Part shown: positions 30,768-31,397 of the stretch, piece by piece | How the letters are laid out: each line of letters begins with the position of its first letter | Position numbering within the stretch: the stretch's first letter is position 1 | NCBI GenBank assembly: GCA_035259385.1 | Contig: DATFWL010000225.1 | Location: forward strand, 1 to 31,397 | Direction: 5' to 3' | DNA from: QHWK01 sp035259385 | GTDB taxonomy: Bacteria > Acidobacteriota > Vicinamibacteria > Vicinamibacterales > CAVVIG01 | Length of the DNA: 31,397 nucleotides | Program-made: the position numbers and the translations under genes | The notes under the pieces: generated by a model | What the model was told of the DNA's origin: nothing | The model's database searches: none | What the model saw: the letters and a program-made list of their open reading frames with translations, nothing else

Positions 30768-31397
30768 AAGCGGATATTTCCCCGCCTCAATCACCGCGTC
30801 GGCAATCCGCCGCCGGGCCGCGATCGCGTCGATCGGCGCGCTCGCGACGAGCTTCTGGGCGGCGCACGCCAGCGAGTCGCCGGCGCCGCGTGCCGAAAGC
30901 GCAGCGACGACCTGCCTAGCGGCCGCGGTCACCGTGTCGGCGGCATCGTTCGCGTAGACGCGCACGATGTCGAGCGCGACGTTCGCCCGCGAGTCGCCGC
31001 GCCCCAGCAGTTTCTCCGCCCGCGCGATGCCGCTCTCGGTCGCGTAGGCCTCGATGACGATGTCGGCGATCTGAGCCTGGACCTCCTGCTCGTCCCTGAG
31101 CGCGTCGCCGTAGGTCGCCGACGCCTGGCCGAGCAGCACGATCGCCAGCCGTTTCAGCCGCGCCACGAATTCGCGCTCGCCGCGGAGCGAGGACTGGGGA
31201 CTTGAGGACTGGGGACTGACCGACTGCTGACTTGCGACTGACGACTGCTCCAGCGCCGCGAGAGCCGCCTGCGCGCTGAACAGCTGCGGCCACTGCTTCA
31301 GCAGCCGCGTCGGCACCAGCATCCGGTTGATCTCGTTCGTCCCCTCGTAGATGCGGGTGATGCGCGCGTCCCGATACATCCGCTCGAGCGGGAACTC
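30765..31397 (-). CDS. Acyl-CoA dehydrogenase with C-terminal extension (5' part outside window)
   Basis: The last 210 residues of a FadE-type flavoprotein; the frame runs off the window edge. The end of the catalytic domain is recognisable by EFPLERMYRDARITRIYEGT and NEINRMLV, the FAD/CoA segment close to the C-terminus of ordinary family members. A further 160 residues of helical sequence follow, as in very-long-chain-type or ACAD9-like enzymes. It introduces the alpha-beta double bond in acyl-CoA. Between the two parts is a Ser/Gln-rich linker (residues SSVASQQSVSPQSSSPQSS) encoded by a short tandem repeat. The stop codon lies in the first unit of a nonamer array. Confidence 0.9.
   Translation of the reverse strand, partial: EFPLERMYRDARITRIYEGTNEINRMLVPTRLLKQWPQLFSAQAALAALEQSSVASQQSVSPQSSSPQSSLRGEREFVARLKRLAIVLLGQASATYGDALRDEQEVQAQIADIVIEAYATESGIARAEKLLGRGDSRANVALDIVRVYANDAADTVTAAARQVVAALSARGAGDSLACAAQKLVASAPIDAIAARRRIADAVIEAGKYPL
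31189..31250. repeat. In-frame short tandem repeat in the acyl-CoA dehydrogenase gene
   Basis: A 14-base unit (GAGGACTGGGGACT on the plus strand) occurs twice exactly at 31189-31202 and 31204-31217 and decays into GACTG words to 31250. On the coding strand it reads AGTCCCC/AGTCCTC, close to the CCCCAGT heptamer known from cyanobacterial STRR sequences. It encodes a flexible linker. Confidence 0.8.

Overview
This window looks like chromosomal DNA of a high-GC bacterium, most likely an acidobacterium of the Vicinamibacteria type. That placement is inferred from the mix of genes and not from any marker gene: large Oar-like TonB-dependent receptors with an N-terminal carboxypeptidase-regulatory domain, a cytochrome c/copper monooxygenase/TPR fusion, a Tat-exported phosphotriesterase homologue, tannase-type and type-B esterases, and many short intergenic word repeats. 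No rRNA, tRNA, CRISPR array, transposase or phage gene was seen.

Region 1 (1-13130) is an envelope block. Three paralogous outer-membrane receptors lie on the minus strand (the first is cut by the window edge). Between the second and third sit a divergent pair: a secreted haem/copper/TPR protein (minus) and a membrane glycosyltransferase fused to seven TPRs (plus). The first two receptors share a conserved 5' leader.

Region 2 (13251-16206) holds a phosphotriesterase-family hydrolase (minus) and, divergently, an overlapping three-gene unit: ECF sigma factor, single-pass membrane protein (probable anti-sigma factor) and a small exported protein resembling part of a secretin.

Region 3 (16280-24280) is catabolic: a thiolase (minus), then on the plus strand a soluble hybrid histidine kinase overlapping a class III CoA-transferase, an SDR, a zinc-less quinone oxidoreductase and a tannase/feruloyl-esterase family protein. 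This fits breakdown of esters and acyl-CoA intermediates; the substrate is unknown.

Region 4 (24499-31397) is mostly minus strand: acyl-CoA dehydrogenase (cut by the window edge), MFS transporter, SDR, a subclass B3 metallo-beta-lactamase, a zinc alcohol dehydrogenase and a type-B carboxylesterase. Two gene remnants lie between them: the start of a BlaI/MecI-type repressor beside the beta-lactamase, and the start of an NTF2/SnoaL-like protein.

The most unusual layer is the repeats. Junctions between genes are filled with 7- or 9-bp tandem words, each junction with its own word. In three minus-strand genes the stop codon TAG is exactly the first three bases of the first repeat unit. Similar elements also sit inside two open reading frames without breaking them: palindromes and a heptamer array in the glycosyltransferase, and a heptamer array in the acyl-CoA dehydrogenase. 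They resemble the STRR heptamers of cyanobacteria and the in-gene palindromic elements of Rickettsia, but the junction-specific words and the stop-codon fusion are worth testing as a system of their own.
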